Assembly (NCBI GenBank): GCA_021234155.1
Contig: JAJEKV010000034.1
Coordinates: 5,994,028 to 6,058,027, forward strand
Origin: Isoetes taiwanensis
Taxonomy: Eukaryota > Streptophyta > Lycopodiopsida > Isoetales > Isoetaceae
Reading direction: 5' to 3'
DNA length: 64,000 bases
Under the pieces are notes generated by a model, which was not told the origin of the DNA, searched no databases, and saw only the letters and a list, made by a program, of their open reading frames with translations. The translations under genes and the position numbers were made by a program. This document shows positions 34,591 to 46,002 of this stretch, one piece after another (position 1 is the stretch's first letter; each line of letters begins with the position of its first letter).

Positions 34591-36030
34591 TTAAGTCCAA
34601 TGTGACAAAAATTTGCAAACATTTCGTCTAACCTTAAATGGGGATCTCCAGAAACCCCTGCCAATGCCACCATGAATCGGAGGGATTGATGGTCTCATAG
34701 GAGATTCCAAGCTCCTCTCATCAAGTTCAAGTGGTTCAAGACTCATCTTGAGCCATCCACTCAAATTGTGCAAGTAATCCCGCTGTGCGTAAATAAATCT
34801 GTGAAATGTGACATACCATTCATCAAGTGCTGCTTCCAACTGCAGTGTAGGCTGCCGATGAAGGTTTGTGGTTGCTTCATCTCTTCCAACGCATTCCACT
34901 GCCTTCATTTGCATGACTACTCTATGTTGCTCCAAATGGCAATGATAAAGGCCTACCCACATTCCCATAAGCCTGCAATTTTCATTAACTTTTTCATGTC
35001 AAGAATATAAAAACATCATCAAATCTAAGTAGCAACAGATGTAAATTTTACCCTTCCAAGAGCTGAAGAAGTTGCGGATAGAGTTCTTCATCTCTCAGCT
35101 TTTGAATATTTTTTGTAGCAGTGGCAACACCTTCAAGTGCAACCATTATCCGTGGTGCGTGATGCTTTAATAGCGGATGTGTCTTGTCAATTGCTTCATA
35201 ATCTCCTCTAGAATCCTCGGCTTCTTAGCGAGCACTCTTTTCTCGTACTCTCCACTCTAGCAAGTTTCAAGCAACCTAGAAAATTATTTGCATATGTATT
35301 CATATTTGGAAATAAATAAGAAAAAGCCAAAAGCAATCAAAATTGCATACCTTCACTTCGTCATATAACTTCTTTTCCCATGCAAAGATTTTATCAAGAG
35401 TATTTGAATGACTTGTTGAGTCACAAAGATCAACATCCTCAATTGCACTTCTGCTACTTCTATTGTACCAATTTCCCCATGAAATAGCTTGCAATACACG
35501 ATTAGAGTGGGAATCAAATCCTGGCATATGAATTTCAAGTAAGTTTTTGCCTCACACAGGTAGGCAAAAAGACTCTTATAAACATAGAATAGACAAAGAA
35601 CATACCCCTAAGATTGACGAAGTTGGAATGATAATGTATCTTTCTTGATTCAAGAAGACGTCCAAGCTCTTTTCCACTTTCATGAGCCTTCATGAATAGT
35701 TCATCCATTTCTCTAAGAACTTCAACCAAATCCTTTTGTCCAAGAGAAACAGGAGGAATAATAATGGATAATTCTCTTTTGTCACCACTTTCAAAACTAT
35801 CATACCCAGTTCCATCACTAAACTCCAAGGTACGTTGAGCCTGATCAAGGCCTTTTAATCCATAGATAAACTTGGGAGGTTTGTTACTAGATCTTGCTTC
35901 AGATGTGAGGAGAAGCAGTACCACTGGGCAGTCTTAACTCTTCAGGAAGAGGTGGTGGCGGCAAAAACAGAGGCCTCGGAGGAGGCTTCAACTCCGGTGT
36001 GCTAGGAGTCGAACTGGGTGCCTAATGATC
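34591..36030 (-). pseudogene. Captured DUF632 (NRG2/REL2-like) gene fragment with introns
   Basis: Four minus-strand exons are separated by introns with proper GT/AG ends. E1, about 36030-35606: a proline-rich stretch (PPPRPLFLPPPP), then LVEVLREMDELFMKAHESGK, the DUF632 start. E2, 35520-35351: HSNRVLQAISW and LDKIFAWEKKLYDEVK. E3, 35275-35052: APRIMVALEGVATATKNIQ and LRDEELYPQLLQLLEG. E4, 34972-34591: LMGMWVGLYHCHLEQH, LQLEAALDEWY, YLHNLSGWLKM, ending in a stop. The order matches land-plant DUF630/DUF632 proteins such as NRG2, linked in Arabidopsis to nitrate signalling. The N-terminal DUF630 was not found. Frames break in E1 (near 35930) and early in E3, so it is probably not functional. 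Retained introns show that genomic DNA, not cDNA, was captured. Confidence 0.82.
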
Positions 36031-36622
36031 TCTAATCTCTGTCTCGCCAAATTGCCGATCTCTGCAGATCAAGGCAGCAAGAGATCTGGAAAGAATAACA
36101 TGGAGAAGCATCCTATGCATTACTTCCGGCATTGGGCTTTGAGAGAACAATCTTTCCTGCTGGATTTGAGAAAAATATAAAGTGGGTTATGCACCACACT
36201 ATCCATTTCGACACAAGGGCAGACTGCTTAAATCTTAGCTATTGAGAAGCAAATCTGCCGTTCTGGAACAAGCAAAACTGACAAAGGGAATTCTCCTGTT
36301 CGCAGATCGCCGGAATGCAGAGATGATTCTTCCCTAAAAATCTTCATTTTCATTCCCAACACATAACCCTAAAATGGGTTATCTCGAGCCTTGCATGTCG
36401 AGCAGAATATTTGATACAATACGAAAATACAATATAAAAATAAATATATGATATATGGGTCTAAACCATTGGATATAGGCATCAAAATTAGTTCAACCGT
36501 ACGCGCACTCTAGATATACTAATCAGTATGCCTCATCAAATACATCCATGAAATCATATAAAAACCTTAGGGAAAAAAGTACAAAAATACAAAAGAAACC
36601 CCCTGTTATTATGCTACATATT

Positions 36623-38103
36623 TGTACTTATACCAGTGTGCCCTAAACGTTCATGCCAAAGCTTCAAAGGTTCTACTGACACACTATTCACAGTTGGTAT
36701 ACTATCTGCAGCATGCATTTCAAACAAATCACCAACTCTTTTTGCAAGAAAACATATTTTATTATCCTTCGTAATCTTACATAAGTACTTATCAAAAAGT
36801 ACCCTGAATCCCAAGTCAACTAACTGAGAAACTGAAATCAGGTTCTTTACTATGCCATCAACACATAAAACCTTTTTTAAATCAACGGGTTTCCCTTCCA
36901 GATCAAACAACCTCAACAGCCCAGCAGCTTCAACCTTTTTGGTTCTTCCATCTCCCAAACAGATTTTGGATGCATGCCTCTCCTTTTCTTCTCTGTAGAG
37001 CAGTTTATTTGAGCTTAAGATTGTTCGTTCAGCTCCTGAATCTATAATGAATGAAGCAATCTTAGCATTATGAATTTTACTTGATAAATTGCAGAAACTA
37101 TTTGTTACCTCTTCTTCTGAGTTTACATCATCCACGTCCACAAAGGCAACATGTTTACCTTTTCCTCTTCCTCTGCCTGCGCTACTTCCCCTTCCCCTGC
37201 CTCTACTGACTTTGGTGTGGGACACCTCGAAGAAAAGTGCCCAAAACCTCCACAATTGTAACAAGTCTTTGCATTCTGACTGCCTTTAGGGCAGTTTGCT
37301 CTGAGATGTCCTGATTCACCATATCCATAGCATGGCCCTATTTTCCTAATGTCTCTTTCAAATCATTTCCTTGATCCCTTCTCGTTTCCTTTCGCAACAG
37401 CTAGAATTTCAGGATTTTCTGAATCTTCATCTTCATCTGATTCATTCTTTTGCTCAATCTCAGTTCTGGCCAATCGTTCTGCTTCCTCTCTACTCTTTGC
37501 AACTGTTCTAATAAACATAGGCAAAGTTCCACATTTTGAGAACATTTTAGAAATAGCTAGTACCTGCTGACTCTCCGTCATAGTTGCTCCAGCTGCGTCT
37601 AGATCTGCACATAACGAGTCAAACTTATGAAACATCTCAGTAACATCCATCTTATCTTCATATTTTATTTTTCTCAATTCCTTTTGAAGAACATCAATCT
37701 GTGATGAGCTCTTAACCTCATACGTGCTAATCATGTAGTTCCAGGCATCTCTGGAACTCATTGATCTGAGCTTTAGCATTATACTTGGCGCCACTTTGCA
37801 CAGTATAATTGCCTTGGCCTAGTTCTCCTTCATGTGATCTTTCACATGAGCTCCACTACTCACTTCATCAGCTTCAGTAGCCTTTCAGGTTACTGAAATC
37901 CTTGCTGCAAAACTACTTGCATCACCACTAGTTTTGCTTTCTGCAACTGTACTTTCACCTGTGTTCTCACCTGGTTCAATGATATCCCACAAGCCTTCAA
38001 ACTTTAAAACTTCCATAATCTTTTCCTTCCAAATCTGAAAACCACCAACTCCTTTGAATACATCTATACTGCTTAGTAATGTGGCTCCAAATCGAGTTGA
38101 CAT
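36623..38103 (-). pseudogene. Copia gag and protease (disabled)
   Basis: Gag starts at MSTRFGATLLSSIDVFKG (38103). In-frame stops occur at 37885, near 37818 and at about 37360. At least two read as CGA changed to TGA (VT*KATEAD, GSRK*FERDI). Two zinc knuckles follow: CYGYGESGHLRANC, where the second Cys is Tyr, and the intact CYNCGGFGHFSSRC. A frameshift near 37210 leads into the protease with catalytic DSGA in FIIDSGAERTI, then the pre-integrase LWHERLGHTG. It ends at the nested insertion. Confidence 0.82.
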
Positions 38104-38115
38104 TGTATTCAGCCT

Positions 38116-38127
38116 GCTATGATACCA
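38116..38127 (-). promoter_or_regulatory. Copia primer-binding site
   Basis: On the minus strand TGGTATCATAGC lies one base after the 5' LTR. It matches the 3' end complement of plant initiator Met-tRNA (TGGTATCAGAGC) at 11 of 12 positions. Confidence 0.8.
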
Positions 38128-38128
38128 A

Positions 38129-38542
38129 TGATGACTAATATGGGAAAATTTAATTTCAATTGCAAATACTTCTTATATATATCTCAATGTCAAACTCGAA
38201 TGGTTTATAAGAAAACCTTCACTCCATTTTAAACGACCTTCCGATCGAATCTTCTCCGCCCCTACTCCACCGAATTCAAATCCGTCACTACATAAGTGTT
38301 GATTCTTGTGTTACTTGATCAATCGGTGCATTATCCCAGTCGTCCAAGTTCGTCACCGATTACTAGATCTTTGCTTGTGTTACCACCTGGCCGATAATAC
38401 TGTTCACCGAACAACCATACCTTTAACCATTACAATTACATATAAAAATGTATGATGTATCGAATACACCATGGCATGCATGGTTAACATTTTTCCAGTT
38501 AATTATTCTATGAACCTAGACTAGATACTGCAGATTTCATCA
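38129..38542 (-). repeat. Copia 5' LTR
   Basis: The 414-bp partner of 29927-30340. On the element strand it contains the start of transcription. I did not resolve a TATA box with confidence. Confidence 0.93.
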
Positions 38543-38547
38543 CTCTA

Positions 38548-38780
38548 ATGTAACAAGCCACTCCACCATTTCCAATATCATTTCCTGTGTGCCTTTTATT
38601 CTTCACGGATGTCACCAATGTGAATCCATCAATGTCTGGCAAAGCATAGAGGTCATGTTCTTTTGTTTCTAAAAAGCATATTATGTCAATGTTTTCCAAT
38701 TCGTCCTGCATACTCAGGATTTTTGTCTCCGTCAATTTATTTATATTCCAAACTATTATCCTGAGTGCCTTCCATCTGTC
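38548..38780 (-). pseudogene. LINE-A ORF2, endonuclease N-terminus
   Basis: Minus strand: KALRIIVWNINKLTETKILS, then IDIICFLETKEHD and GNGGVACYIR, the first three endonuclease motifs (WN…, E of LETKEHD). It follows the ORF1 TAG directly in the same frame and is cut by the copia at 38548. No ATG lies between the ORF1 stop and the WN motif. Confidence 0.78.
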
Positions 38781-39493
38781 CTATTCCTCAATGATCACCT
38801 TGTCTTTGACCCATTTTGCTTTTTGCTTGTTTTGTCTGGCTTCCTTATACTTAGCAAGTTCTACTTTCTTTTCTGCTAGCTGCTCTTTGGTTAGATCCTC
38901 ATTGATCCAAATAAATATTTCCTTCAATGTATATGTATTTTTCAGCACCAAGAATCGATCATCCCTGTTTGCAAACTTGACAATCATGTGTCTAGTTCCT
39001 GTATCTCTTTTCCCTACCCAGAATGCATCAGAGATGTCTACTTTTTGGATGCCTATAGTCTCTTGGAAGAACTGCTCTGCTGCAATTTTAGGCTTCTCCT
39101 CGGCTTTTTCCGGCAGCCCTACAATCCCGAGGTTCAAAGCTCGGCTCTTCCCGTCTGTATCTCCATAAAACCGCTCAAGGGTATTGCGCAAATCATAAAT
39201 TTCAGTTACCTCATCATCCCTGTGGGGCGGGTCCCGCTTCAATTCTTCAATGTCACTCTTTACTGCTTCGAGTTCCTTCCTATTTGCTGATAATCAGATC
39301 TGATTGCTTCATTCTCCTCTCTTAATTTTCGTATTTCTTCTAGCAGGGTCTCTTCCCGTGACGCAGCTTCTTGCCGAAAGAGAGATAGTTCCTTCCATAT
39401 GGTGGTGAGGGAGATCTCCATCCCTGAATCGGGACTAGAGGGCCCTCCATCGATTGGTTTGTCCTTTCTGGTTTGTCTTTTGGTGGTCGCCAT
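38781..39493 (-). pseudogene. LINE-A ORF1
   Basis: It starts MATTKRQTRKDKPIDGG (39493). Residues about 30-90 form a heptad-like coiled coil (EIRKLREENEAIRSDY, then a one-base frameshift near 39290, then KELEAVKSDIEELKRD). After it comes an RNA-binding-like region with LNLGIVGLPEKAEEKP, SDAFWVGKRDTGTRHMIVKF and a Lys-rich end, stopping at TAG 38783-38781. The layout coiled coil, RRM-like, basic tail is that of L1-type ORF1 RNA chaperones. The frameshift is shared by the second copy at 58.1-58.6 kb, so it predates the duplication. Confidence 0.72.
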
Positions 39494-39711
39494 ATCTCGC
39501 CGTATGCTGACAACAACTGCTGAAAATCTATACCCGACCGGAAAATTGTAATTACAGATACCTAAACAGATCCAAACCTGGTCATGCTATATACCTTAGA
39601 AAGGTCTCAAATCCGCTTTCCAATGAGCCCAAGCACTGCCAATCTGACACTTGGGAGAGAGTTATGGCCTGTTGAACCTTCGCCAAACCCTAGAAGGCCC
39701 AAATGGGCCCT

Positions 39712-40123
<412 letters not shown>

Positions 40124-41789
40124 TACCTTTATCAACACTTTTCTTCATTCTTTGCTCGATACTTAGTCACATACTCTTACTGCACTAAATTTTCCACATA
40201 GATACAAAATCTGTATATGTATTCTGCTTAGTCTAATCCAAGAACCAGAATTTAAAGTGAAAGAAATAAACCATAATGCCTATTGGCAGTTGTAGCTGTC
40301 ATGTAGGTGCTCATGCTACCAGCAAGATTGTTTCTCAGCAACTAATTCTTCCAAAACTCCATCATTCTTCCAGCCAAATCTAATTTCTTCCAGCCAAATC
40401 CAACTACAAAAGAAGAGGAAGGAAGGAAAGAAAATCCCATACCTGCAGCCAATCAGTACCCTATTAGCACGAAAATGGTATCAGGACAAGGGCCAAAAGG
40501 TACATTGGGATTTTCAGTTCATCACTGATTACCCATTGTGCCTTTTGTCCTGAGTTAGAATTAGCAAAAGAAATGAAAGGAGAATATATTAGCAACTGGC
40601 ATTGTCCATGTCTATGCATTATGTAATAGTACCATATGTAAACTTGCTAAATTCAATATTATTCCTTTGCTGATGTCAATAATGCAAAGTCCCTGCTGTT
40701 ACAAATCAACCAGTATGAAGAAGATTAAGTGTTTGCATTCTTGCAGAGTTAAGGTAGACTGTGTCCTTTATTGCCGCCATGCATAGACCAATAACTTGTT
40801 TGATAACTAGATATAGAAAGCCATAACCTCAACCTTAAGGACGTTTCCAAAGTTAAGATCCAAGCATAGATGGCTTTCTTGGGATAAACATATAGCCCCT
40901 AAGCATTTGAAATCCATGGACATAATCTTTTGAAAAATATGAACTACATATCATTTCAACTATTTCATTCTGAAAAAATAGTAAGAACCTGGTTATTTCT
41001 GGGTGCTCGCCCTCATTTTGCACTGATATATAATAATCTGCAACGAAAGGCGTCTGCAAAATCTTCCAGGCTTTTTTCATTGAAGCTCTGCAACAAAATA
41101 CTCATCTTCTTATATCTCAGATACTTCATATCGTACCCATCTAAATCATCTGCTACAAAGCTACAAATGGCATCTACAACAAGCTCCAGGCCTTTTGCAT
41201 TGCGCCGTTACTAATGGCAACTGACGTCTTTCAAGCATTTTGCATTGATCTCTGCCAAGTTTAATAGGCTCTACAACATTTTCTGGTATCAACAAATTTG
41301 GGCGCTTTCGGGTAACAGCTCCCAGAACAAAGCATTTCCATATCTAGTATTTTCATAGTTAGCAGTCAGAAGTAGCCGCTCGAGAGCATGCATGTTAAGG
41401 CAACCCAAAAAGCCCTAAACATTAGTCCTCTAATAAGCATTGTGTATTTGCAATGTGAACCATGGATTTTGACCCTTGCATATGTTCACTTCATAGGGGA
41501 CCATTGCCCTTGCAATTCTCTAAAGTTGAGCCCTTGAAGATTATGTGTAGAGCTCGTATAAGCTAATGCCTAAAAGGATTGCATCATTCCAACATTTCAT
41601 AATGGTAAATGTGCAACAAATGTAATAAATGAAATGGCTATGTTTAAATCTCCATCACATATGACAAGGTTTATAACAACTCATAAATGCACAACCTGCA
41701 TCATTGCCATAATGCCTCCTAATAGATATTTTCCTTAGAATTGACTACAAGATAAACATATCTTGCTCAGTTGCTTTCAGTTGCACAGT
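40124..41789. other. Intergenic stretch, no recognisable gene
   Basis: No domain-bearing frame is seen on either strand. The direct repeat TCTTCCAGCCAAATC occurs twice at about 40366 and 40387. The same stretch is repeated at 59225-60879. Confidence 0.6.
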
Positions 41790-43236
41790 CAGCAAAATTG
41801 CCATAATTGCTTTTCAACAATTGAAGGTTTTACTTACCGTGGGCCTCTGTTCTTCTACCTCCTCAATGGGATAAACCCTTTCATGTCCATGTGGATGTCT
41901 CTGCCTTCGCTATTGGAGCTGTCATCTCCCAGGAATATGGACCTCATAAGGATAAACCGATCCACTTTGCCAACATAAAACTCAACCTCGCAGAAAGAAA
42001 TTACTCTGCTGCAGAGTGTGAGGCTTTGGGTCTCATTTTTTATGTTCAACAATTACGCGCTATCTCCTGGGTAGCAAAATCAATTTTTTTGTCGATCATC
42101 AAGCTCTTCTGTATCTGATCAACAAAAATACACCAGGGGACGTATTGCACGTTAGGTTTTTATTCTTCAAGAGTTTGCTCCTTTTGAAATTATTCACAAA
42201 CTTGAGAAATCTCATATGGCCTCTGATTATCTCTCATGCATCCACATAGATGATCAGTTTTCTGGTGTTCCGACACTTTTCCAGATGCTCAACTTTTCAT
42301 CGTTATGGTCACGCCTCATTGATTCTACGACTATCAGCAGTACTTATTGACAGGAACACTCTCGCCAACCGACTCCACGATCTCTCCAGAGCGCCACCAT
42401 CTGCAACACCAACAGTTTCTTCGTGAAGCCCGTGACTACACCATAGTTACGGGCCACATTTATAAACGCGGCAAGGATATGATCTTTCGAAGGTGTGTTC
42501 TTCCCCATGAAATTCCACGCATTGTTCAACAAGCACATGAAGGCTTTGGAAGTGGCCACTTCAGTGGCAATAACACGGCGCGAAAAATTCTTCTGGCTGT
42601 CTATTATTGGCTCACGCTCTTTAAAGATACCCACACCGCCACCGGGCCTTGTGATATCTGTCAAAGTTAGGGTCGACCAACTGCCGTGATGCTTTACCGT
42701 TAACTCCGGTTGCCACGCCGTTTCCCTTTAGTAAATCGAATATGGATTGTATAGGTCATATATGGATCCCCCTGCTAGCCATACATGTGCCCGCTATATG
42801 CTTGTCTTTATGGACTATGCCATTAAATGGGCAGAAGAAGCATGTGCTCTGCCCGATAATACTTCGGCCAGGATGGTGAAAGTCCTCTACACGAAGGTTA
42901 TTACACTTTTGGTGTCCTAAGAAACTTGTTAGTGACCATGGCGTTCATTTTGTCAATCACACTATCAAAGAGCTCACGGATTACCTTCATATTCATCACA
43001 GAAAAAACATGTCCTATTATCCACAGGGCAATGGCCTCACAGAAAGCACAAGAAAAACATTGATCTCTATTCTCAAGAAAATTTGGGGATGCTTCTCGGA
43101 AACATTGGCATGAAAAGCTGTCTGTCTTATGGGCTTATAACATTACTTACAAAATTGATACTGGCCACAATCCTTTCAAGCTTGTCTATAGTCAAGAAAC
43201 CTTGATGTCATTTGAGTACATTCTACCTACATTACA
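41790..43236 (+). pseudogene. Ty3-gypsy pol remnant: RNase H and integrase
   Basis: Plus-strand pieces in order: RNase H (FQQLKVLL, FHVHVDVSAFAIGAVISQEY, NYSAAECEALGLIFYVQQ), integrase zinc finger (HEIPRIVQQAHEG…CDICQ), and integrase core with many frameshifts (YMDPPASHTCARYMLVFMDYA; then PQGNGLTES; KLVYSQET; EYILPTL). The 5' part (gag, protease, RT) is missing. It is interrupted at 43236 by LINE-2 and resumes at 55120. Copy 2 (60880-62334) has a longer open RNase H frame. Confidence 0.8.
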
Positions 43237-43481
43237 TTTTTTTTTTTTTCTGAAGGCAAGGTTTTTTTTTGTATTCATACTAAGGTAAATACATCAGAAA
43301 GATACATCACTCAGACCGATATACCAAAATTAACAGACAGAAAAAGAGAAAAAGATAAGATCTCGAAGGATCTGATCTGTCATGTCCAAAAATTATTCCT
43401 CCTTTAAGATGTACAGAGGAATATAAGCGTACAGTAGATATGAAGTTTAGATTAAGCTCAAAAACAAATTTGAGTCTCCCT

Positions 43482-45810
43482 TTATGCAGCATTAATGAGA
43501 CCCTGGATGGTAAGATCAGCCACCTTCTGTCTCCCAAAGATGTTCAGCATTAAGTCCAGCTCGTCACATGAGAAATTGGTGAAGTCCAATAAGAGAAGGA
43601 CGTGTGCCTCCCTCTTCTGCTGCCACATATGAAACAGATTTAAAAAGTATGGCCTAAGCCCATTGTACCTCCATACTTCTTTCCTTTTCAGCAACTTTTT
43701 GATAGCAAGAGCATGTATCATCTCTTGTTTCAGTTGAATGAGGATGTTTTCCAGTTCAGTTTTGGACAATATAGCCTCTTCCTCATCCGAATTCTCTGCC
43801 AAACCCATCCCCCTGGTTGAGCTTCCTGCCCTATTGAGTCTCCTCATGGCATCTGTGTATACATCATCACAGTTGGTTAGTTTCAGAATATAAAATTCAT
43901 GTGGCCCCTTAAAGGTGCCTATACTATTCCACTCAGTATCATATTTTTTCCCCTTAAGAATTTTATGTGCAATGGCTGATATTTGAACAAGGTCAAGATT
44001 TTTTCAGCCATATCAAGGATGGGGCATAATTCCCAATCACCACTCTGTTTCTGTGTAACCAGATGGCCCAACAGCTCAAAGTTCGGGTAGTATTAACCAA
44101 CTTATTTTCAGCATCCCAGAAAACAAGTAGATTGTTCATAGTTGGAGCTCCCTTATTGACTTGTGATGCCCAATTCCAAAAGTCTAGCAACCATGAACAA
44201 ATGAAGACATGGTTTGAGCTTTCCACTTCACCACAGAATTTACACTGATTAGACACATTCTGGTCATATCTGGATCTATTAAGGTTGGTGGCTAGACTGT
44301 GATGCACTGCAATCCACTTGAATGTCTTAATTCTTCATGCAGTATAAATCTTCCAACCTTTTGCACAAATCAAGGTCAGTTTATCTTCATCACAATTTCA
44401 TAGATAACTAGCCTTAGATGGTTTCTTTTCAATTAAAGATCTGTATATATCTTTGACCGAGTATATCTCCTTGTTGTTTAACTGCCACTGGTTAGTATTT
44501 CGACTGAGTTCTTGATATTTGTCCATATATTCCATAACCAGGTGGTAAGTCTTCTTATCTAGTTTAGAACCCTTGGTTTTGTTACTGATCTCATCCCATG
44601 GCACCCATCCATTTGAATCCCTTAAATCCTCAGGCTGCATGTATTTTCTAAAGCAGGATGCCAGAAAAAACTAATATCTTTACATCTGGCATCTAAACAG
44701 GGTGGTCTGTAACATAAAACAGGATTGTTCCAAGCATCAAGGATTCTCCTCATAGTATGTTCCTGAACATGGAGTTATCTGAAAAAAAAGCTGAGTCAAG
44801 TAGGCAATGTTTAATTGTGGCACTTCCAACTGGATGAGAATTCTGTAGCCAGTATCTAATAATCTTGAGAGCTGGTGAAAGTCTGTCAATATACAAGGCT
44901 CTCCATACCATTTTTGTTGCCAAAGCTTGGGCTTGTGTAAACAGATCTTTACATCCAAATCCACCATCTTTTCTAGATTTGACCAGGTCTGACCAAGCCA
45001 CTTTATGGGAGCCCTGCCATAAAAAATTCCTGATAGCCATTTCTATCTGCTTATATGAAGCCTTATTTCCAACAATTACTGAGGAGAAATATACATGTGT
45101 ACTTCCAATGACAGCATTTGCAATCTCTACTCGTCCTGCTAGGGATAGAGTGGAAGGGTACATATTCAGTTTTTTCTTAATCATGGAGACAATGGATTCC
45201 TATAATCTATGCAGAGAGCAATTGAGGGCTAATGGGATCCCCAAGATCTTGGTGGCTATCTTATTATCCGGGACTTCGATACCTTGAATCATTGACTCCT
45301 GAGTATCAAAGATTATTGCATTCTTTGTTTTATTGAGAATAACCCCAGCAGCTTGTTTGCTTCAAATTTATCTATGGCCTCCAAGAAGTTTTGTAGACTG
45401 TCATCCCCATGCTTGAGGAACACAAAGATGTCGTCACCATATTGCATTATGGTAAAATCTTCATCACCTTGTAGCATCTTCAAGCAGTTAATTAATTTCC
45501 TTTGTTGCAGACTTACTGCCATTCTGGTCACCATTTCAGCAATGATTAAGAAAAGGTATGGAGCTAATGGACACCCCTGTCGCACTTCTTTTTTACACTG
45601 GAAAGGTTTTGATGGTGTGCCATTAATAATGATGGCAGAAGAGGCATTTACATTAAAACTCCAAACCTTGTTATATATACTGTCAGGAAAGCCAAGGTGT
45701 GCCATTGCCTTTTTCAGAAACTGCCAGTCTATAGTATCATACGCCCTTTGAAAATCTAGTTCTGTCCAGACAACTTATTCCAATGCAGGCCTTCAGCAGC
45801 CCTTATATAA
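43482..45810 (-). pseudogene. LINE-2 ORF2, 3' half: RT catalytic core to C-terminus
   Basis: Minus-strand order: RT palm (45705-45313: FNVNASSAIIINGTP, VRQGCPLAPYLFLIIAEM, catalytic MQYGDDIFVF), thumb (IPLALNCSLHRL, 45184 onward: LSLAGRVEIANAVIGSTHVY, WSDLVKSRKDGGFGCKDL), zf-RVT-like region (CKFCGEVESSNHVFICSWLLDFWNW, about 44250), and a C-terminal extension ending at 43482. The catalytic box is YGDD where most plant L1 have FADD. Several frameshifts and stops separate the pieces. Confidence 0.78.
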
Positions 45811-46002
45811 CTATCCAGAATGTTTCTTTTTTTTTTTTTAATTGAAGGCTATTTATATTAAAGTATATTTAGTAGTTACAAAACACTTTTTTCAAGGGAA
45901 GTTTAACCCTTAAACTGATAAGCATTTAAAGAGATGAACTCATGATAAAAAAAGTCTGAGCAACAGAAAAGCTGAGAATAGATAGCTGGAGTCGAGCAGA
46001 TT

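Larger units (their letters stand above)
33263..36622 (-). mobile_element. 3.36-kb gene-carrying insertion inside the copia, class unresolved
   Basis: Copia coding stops after LWHERLGHTGIST (near 36622) and resumes at VKQLNKMGCIL (near 33262), so everything between is inserted. The insert holds a foldback region (33255-33712), a 76-bp tandem repeat (33993-34200), and DUF632 exons with introns (34591-36030). The right edge (36597-36621) is AAACCCCCTG then TTATTATGCTACATAT, which matches the right edge of the satellite array at 22167. No terminal inverted repeats, Helitron TC/CTRR ends or clear target duplication were found, and no transposase is present. It is non-autonomous. Confidence 0.7.
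29927..38542 (-). mobile_element. Ty1-copia retrotransposon, young, carrying a nested insertion
   Basis: Two 414-bp LTRs (29927-30340 and 38129-38542) begin TGATGACTAATATGG and end GCAGATTTCATCA on the plus strand, and differ at one position. CTCTA at 29922-29926 and 38543-38547 is the 5-bp target duplication. The element reads on the minus strand: 5' LTR, PBS, gag, protease, integrase, RT, RNase H, PPT, 3' LTR. The domain order INT before RT makes it copia. It is 8616 bp, of which about 3.36 kb (33263-36622) is a later insertion, leaving a native length of about 5.26 kb. Confidence 0.93.

Noticed and set aside
33263-36622. Helitron identity for the gene-carrying insertion
   Set aside because: No 5' TC, no 3' CTRR with subterminal hairpin, and no A/T insertion site could be shown. 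Left as unresolved class.
33263-36622. Processed (cDNA) gene copy for the DUF632 fragment
   Set aside because: Three introns with GT/AG ends remain and there is no poly(A) tract.
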